A stretch of DNA of 25,629 nucleotides, taken from positions 1 through 25,629 of the IMG/VR virus record IMGVR_UViG_3300028829_000888; one strand, 5' to 3'. This document shows positions 23,981 to 25,629 of the stretch, piece by piece. Source of the stretch: a virus. The position numbers and the translations under genes are program-made. Numbering within the stretch: the first letter of the stretch is position 1; each line of letters begins with the position of its first letter. The notes under the pieces were generated by a model. That model was not told the DNA's origin. It did not search any database and was given only the letters and a program-made list of their open reading frames with translations.

Positions 23981-24535
23981 TTACGCTGCAAACAAAAAAG
24001 CGCCCTTAACGGCGAGTGGATCTTTCGATGAATCAAGTCCGATGTGCCAAAGTCCAGATTCCCAACAAGAAAAATAAAGAATAGAACCAATGGTAAAAAA
24101 GTTAGTAGTAACAGATCCACCACAGGTATAAACCAATTGTCCTTCACCGGCTGTGGACGTATCGTAAATCACAGCATCAGTCGCTCTACTTTCTATCAAA
24201 GATCCAGTAACCCACGCATCGGTACCATCAGCATTGAAAGTAATAGTATTAGTACCACCCGTCACATCAACACTTTGAACATAGGCAACTTTTGTCCCCG
24301 CCGTCGCGGCTGGCAGGTTGAATACAGCAGCGGCAGCGCCTGTTGCGTTTACCGTGCTGACTTGACCGGAGGGAAGACTAACTCCTGAACCCGTCGCTAC
24401 GGCAGCGTGCGTCATTCCTGTGAAGTCGAATTTTACATCAAGATAAGTTGGAGTATAAGTTCCCGTTGCAGACTTGGCGACAGATTGAAAGCCGCCTTCA
24501 GATCGAACCGGACCACTAAAAGTTGTCGTACCCAT
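23981..24535 (-). CDS. Putative capsid decoration or head fibre protein (184 aa)
   Basis: The N-terminus TTFSGPVRSEGGFQSV is a pattern I have seen in small marine phage proteins encoded just downstream of the capsid gene. The rest is Gly, Thr, Ala and Ser rich and beta-prone (TGAAAAVFNLPAATAGTKVA, GGTNTITFNADGTDAWVTGS, LWHIGLDSSKDPLAVKG). Two ATG codons are possible: 24541 and 24535. The second is preferred because GAGG lies nine bases upstream of it and only three before the first. The gene is preceded by an inverted repeat at 24562-24602. A head decoration protein is the best guess from position and composition; no fold can be proven. Confidence 0.72.
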   Translation of the reverse strand: MGTTTFSGPVRSEGGFQSVAKSATGTYTPTYLDVKFDFTGMTHAAVATGSGVSLPSGQVSTVNATGAAAAVFNLPAATAGTKVAYVQSVDVTGGTNTITFNADGTDAWVTGSLIESRATDAVIYDTSTAGEGQLVYTCGGSVTTNFFTIGSILYFSCWESGLWHIGLDSSKDPLAVKGAFLFAA

Positions 24536-24561
24536 TTTCATTTACCTCATTACACGCAATT

Positions 24562-24602
24562 AGCCTGACAGTCCGCGTGCTGTCGTTTAAGTCTGTCAGG
24601 CT
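24562..24602 (-). terminator. Perfect 10-bp inverted repeat, possible mRNA stabilising hairpin or weak terminator
   Basis: Arms AGCCTGACAG (24562-24571) and CTGTCAGGCT (24593-24602) are perfectly complementary with a 21-nt loop. It sits six bases after the stop of the 82-residue gene. On the minus-strand transcript no T-run follows, so it is a poor intrinsic terminator; an mRNA-processing or 3'-end protecting hairpin is equally possible. Confidence 0.5.
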
Positions 24603-24607
24603 TTGGT

Positions 24608-24856
24608 CTACCACTTCTTGCAAGACCAGTATCCAGCAGTCAATTTGCTTTTCTTCTCGTCGCATTTGTGGCGAGCCCGGAAAGACTTTTTCCGAGCAGG
24701 AATGTTTTTCTTAATTTTCATGTTAGGATCACCAAAGCGAACAAGTCTCACTTCGTCTTTTTCTTTGGCTAAAACTGCAAACTTCTTAGACTTGCCCGGA
24801 GTTCTTTTGGGCTTGTTATATCCAGAAAATTTTTCACCACGATAAGTAATAGCCAT
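24608..24856 (-). CDS. Small highly basic phage protein with RHxC...WSCKKW C-terminus (82 aa)
   Basis: The protein is very rich in Lys and Arg. KFSGYNKPKRTP near the N-terminus, VLAKEKDEVRLVRFGDP in the middle, and SFRARHKCDEKKSKLTAGYW ending in SCKKW are patterns I recognise from an uncharacterised phage family. His63, Cys65 and Cys79 could bind a metal, though a full four-ligand site is not seen. It starts 2 nt after the 138-residue basic gene and probably shares its mRNA. Charge suggests nucleic-acid contact or interaction with the capsid interior. No function has been established to my knowledge. Confidence 0.8.
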   Translation of the reverse strand: MAITYRGEKFSGYNKPKRTPGKSKKFAVLAKEKDEVRLVRFGDPNMKIKKNIPARKKSFRARHKCDEKKSKLTAGYWSCKKW

Positions 24857-24858
24857 GT

Positions 24859-25275
24859 CTAACCCTTGCGGTGCTTAGCGGTTTTTTTAGCAACTTTTGA
24901 AGGCTGCTTTGAGTGTTGCTTTCCAGCCTTGGTGTCTTTGAGCTTTTTAGCATTAGTAGCAGCTAATTGTTTTTTGCCTTTTGGAGTCTGTTTTAATTCT
25001 TTTATGGCTTCTTTAGGAAGGTAACGCTCATTCTTTGCGTCCTTACCTTGAGTGCTGGGCTTGCCGGATTTAGTTCCCCAATCTTCTTTAGTCCATTTTG
25101 ATAAAGACTTTTGAGATTCGCTCTTCTTTCCTCTAAAACCGCCGCCAGCTTTCTTGTACTTCTCGTTGGCTATCTGGGCTTTTCTGGCCGACCACTGACC
25201 CGGCTTACCTCCGCTAGAGCCAGCCCTTACTTGCGAGACAATCCTCTTGCGTAAATCTGGTTTAGTGTAAGCCAT
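24859..25275 (-). CDS. Basic protein with WSARKAQ motif (DUF5872-like, 138 aa)
   Basis: Residues 1-95 contain GGKPGQWSARKAQ, then YKKAGGGFRGKKSESQKSLS, WTKEDWGTKSGK and RYLPKEAIKELK. This is the pattern of a small domain that I recall as DUF5872, present in phages and large algal viruses. The last 43 residues are a Lys/Ala-rich tail (PSKVAKKTAKHRKG), as in histone-like tails. GGAG lies five bases before the ATG. It is the first gene after the major capsid protein, separated by a terminator-like hairpin. It is very likely a nucleic-acid-binding or capsid-internal protein, but the function of the family is unknown; the DUF number is from memory. Confidence 0.8.
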   Translation of the reverse strand: MAYTKPDLRKRIVSQVRAGSSGGKPGQWSARKAQIANEKYKKAGGGFRGKKSESQKSLSKWTKEDWGTKSGKPSTQGKDAKNERYLPKEAIKELKQTPKGKKQLAATNAKKLKDTKAGKQHSKQPSKVAKKTAKHRKG

Positions 25276-25293
25276 CAGTTCTCCAAGGAAGAA

Positions 25294-25326
25294 GGGAAGG
25301 GAGAAACGGATAGTCTCTCCCTTCCC
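25294..25326 (-). terminator. Terminator-like hairpin after the capsid gene
   Basis: Arms TCTCCCTTCCC and GGGAAGGGAGA (25316-25326 and 25294-25304) pair over 11 bp with an 11-nt loop. On the minus-strand transcript the stem is followed by TTCTTCCTT, a T-rich tail. It lies 27 bases after the capsid stop, so it could terminate most transcripts there and lower expression of the genes that follow. Confidence 0.65.
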
Positions 25327-25352
25327 CTACGGAATTAACCGTATATCCTCAA

Positions 25353-25629
25353 TCACGCACCCGGCGATCCGTAGATCCCAAGCGGGTCCGAAACGCCAAA
25401 GCTGTATCGCTCTCGGCACTTGTATCGGACGTTGCCCGTATCGAAGTCACCGTCCATCGACGTGGACATCGGCGTTCGCGTGAAGCCCTTCATGCCATTC
25501 GGCACATCGGTAATCACGAACCACGCATCGTTCTGAGCATCAGTCAGATAGTGGTTGACGCGGTATCCCTCAGGAATCGCACCGTTGGTGCGGAGGGCAT
25601 TGATGTCGTTGTCAGCCGTGCTGGGTCGA
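25353..25629 (-). CDS. Major capsid protein, C-terminal 91 residues (start outside window)
   Basis: The frame is open at the right edge and ends at TGA 25355-25353. The visible end reads IPEGYRVNHYLTDAQNDAWF, VITDVPNGMKGFTRTP, DGDFDTGNVRYKCRERYSFG and VSDPLGIYGSPGA. The T-D-x-P-N-G-x-x-x-F-x-R, D-F-x-T-G-N and RYSFG-x-x-DP-x-G-x-x-G-S motifs are typical of the end of major capsid proteins in many marine phages. The protein would form the capsid shell; the HK97-type fold is expected but cannot be seen here because the N-terminal part is missing. Its position at the upstream end of the tail module is the usual one. Confidence 0.85.
   Translation of the reverse strand, partial: RPSTADNDINALRTNGAIPEGYRVNHYLTDAQNDAWFVITDVPNGMKGFTRTPMSTSMDGDFDTGNVRYKCRERYSFGVSDPLGIYGSPGA

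Noticed and set aside
24562-24602. Inverted repeat as a phage attachment site or origin
   Set aside because: No integrase, no flanking direct repeat and no AT-rich or iteron structure; it lies between two structural genes.

Overview
The window looks like the structural (virion) region of a double-stranded DNA tailed phage (Caudoviricetes), probably a marine, podovirus-like phage of an alphaproteobacterium-type host. This rests on protein families I recognise by sequence pattern: a major capsid protein C-terminus, a P22 gp4-like adaptor, a second (SU10-like) adaptor, a P22 gp10-like tail protein, a tail fibre, several small basic or beta-rich virion proteins common in marine phage metagenomes, and a giant polyvalent protein. 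I see no integrase, replication gene, tRNA, host gene, insertion sequence or CRISPR array. The host and lifestyle are inference.

Every gene lies on the minus strand, so transcription runs from the right edge to the left. Genes are packed with 1 to 23 nt overlaps or gaps of a few bases. The only noncoding stretches above 50 nt are 25276-25352 and 24542-24607, and both hold an inverted repeat. No gene-free stretch reaches 300 bases.

In transcription order: (1) the C-terminal 91 residues of the major capsid protein, then a hairpin with a T-rich tail; (2) two very basic small proteins and a Gly/Thr-rich putative decoration protein; (3) a two-helix membrane protein, five consecutive small beta-rich proteins with a shared C-terminal pattern, and a membrane-anchored coiled-coil protein; (4) the neck and tail: gp4-like adaptor, zinc-ribbon protein, small basic protein, second adaptor, tail fibre, gp10-like tail protein, a 53-residue protein and a beta-sandwich protein; (5) a block of low-complexity Gly/Ala/Pro/Gln-rich proteins (435, 911, about 310 and 522 residues) that probably are internal or ejected virion proteins; (6) a giant protein, open from 7316 to the left edge (2438 codons visible), with N-terminal hydrophobic stretches, a coiled coil, an HExxH metallopeptidase-like site, a kinase-like region and a C-terminal region resembling large polyvalent protein domain LPD38.

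Together the genes would build the capsid, close the portal through two adaptor proteins and the tail hub, attach the receptor-binding fibre, and load proteins that enter the cell with the DNA. The least ordinary parts are the giant multidomain protein, the five-gene beta-protein array, and a short Gly-Gly-Gly motif scattered over five otherwise different proteins.
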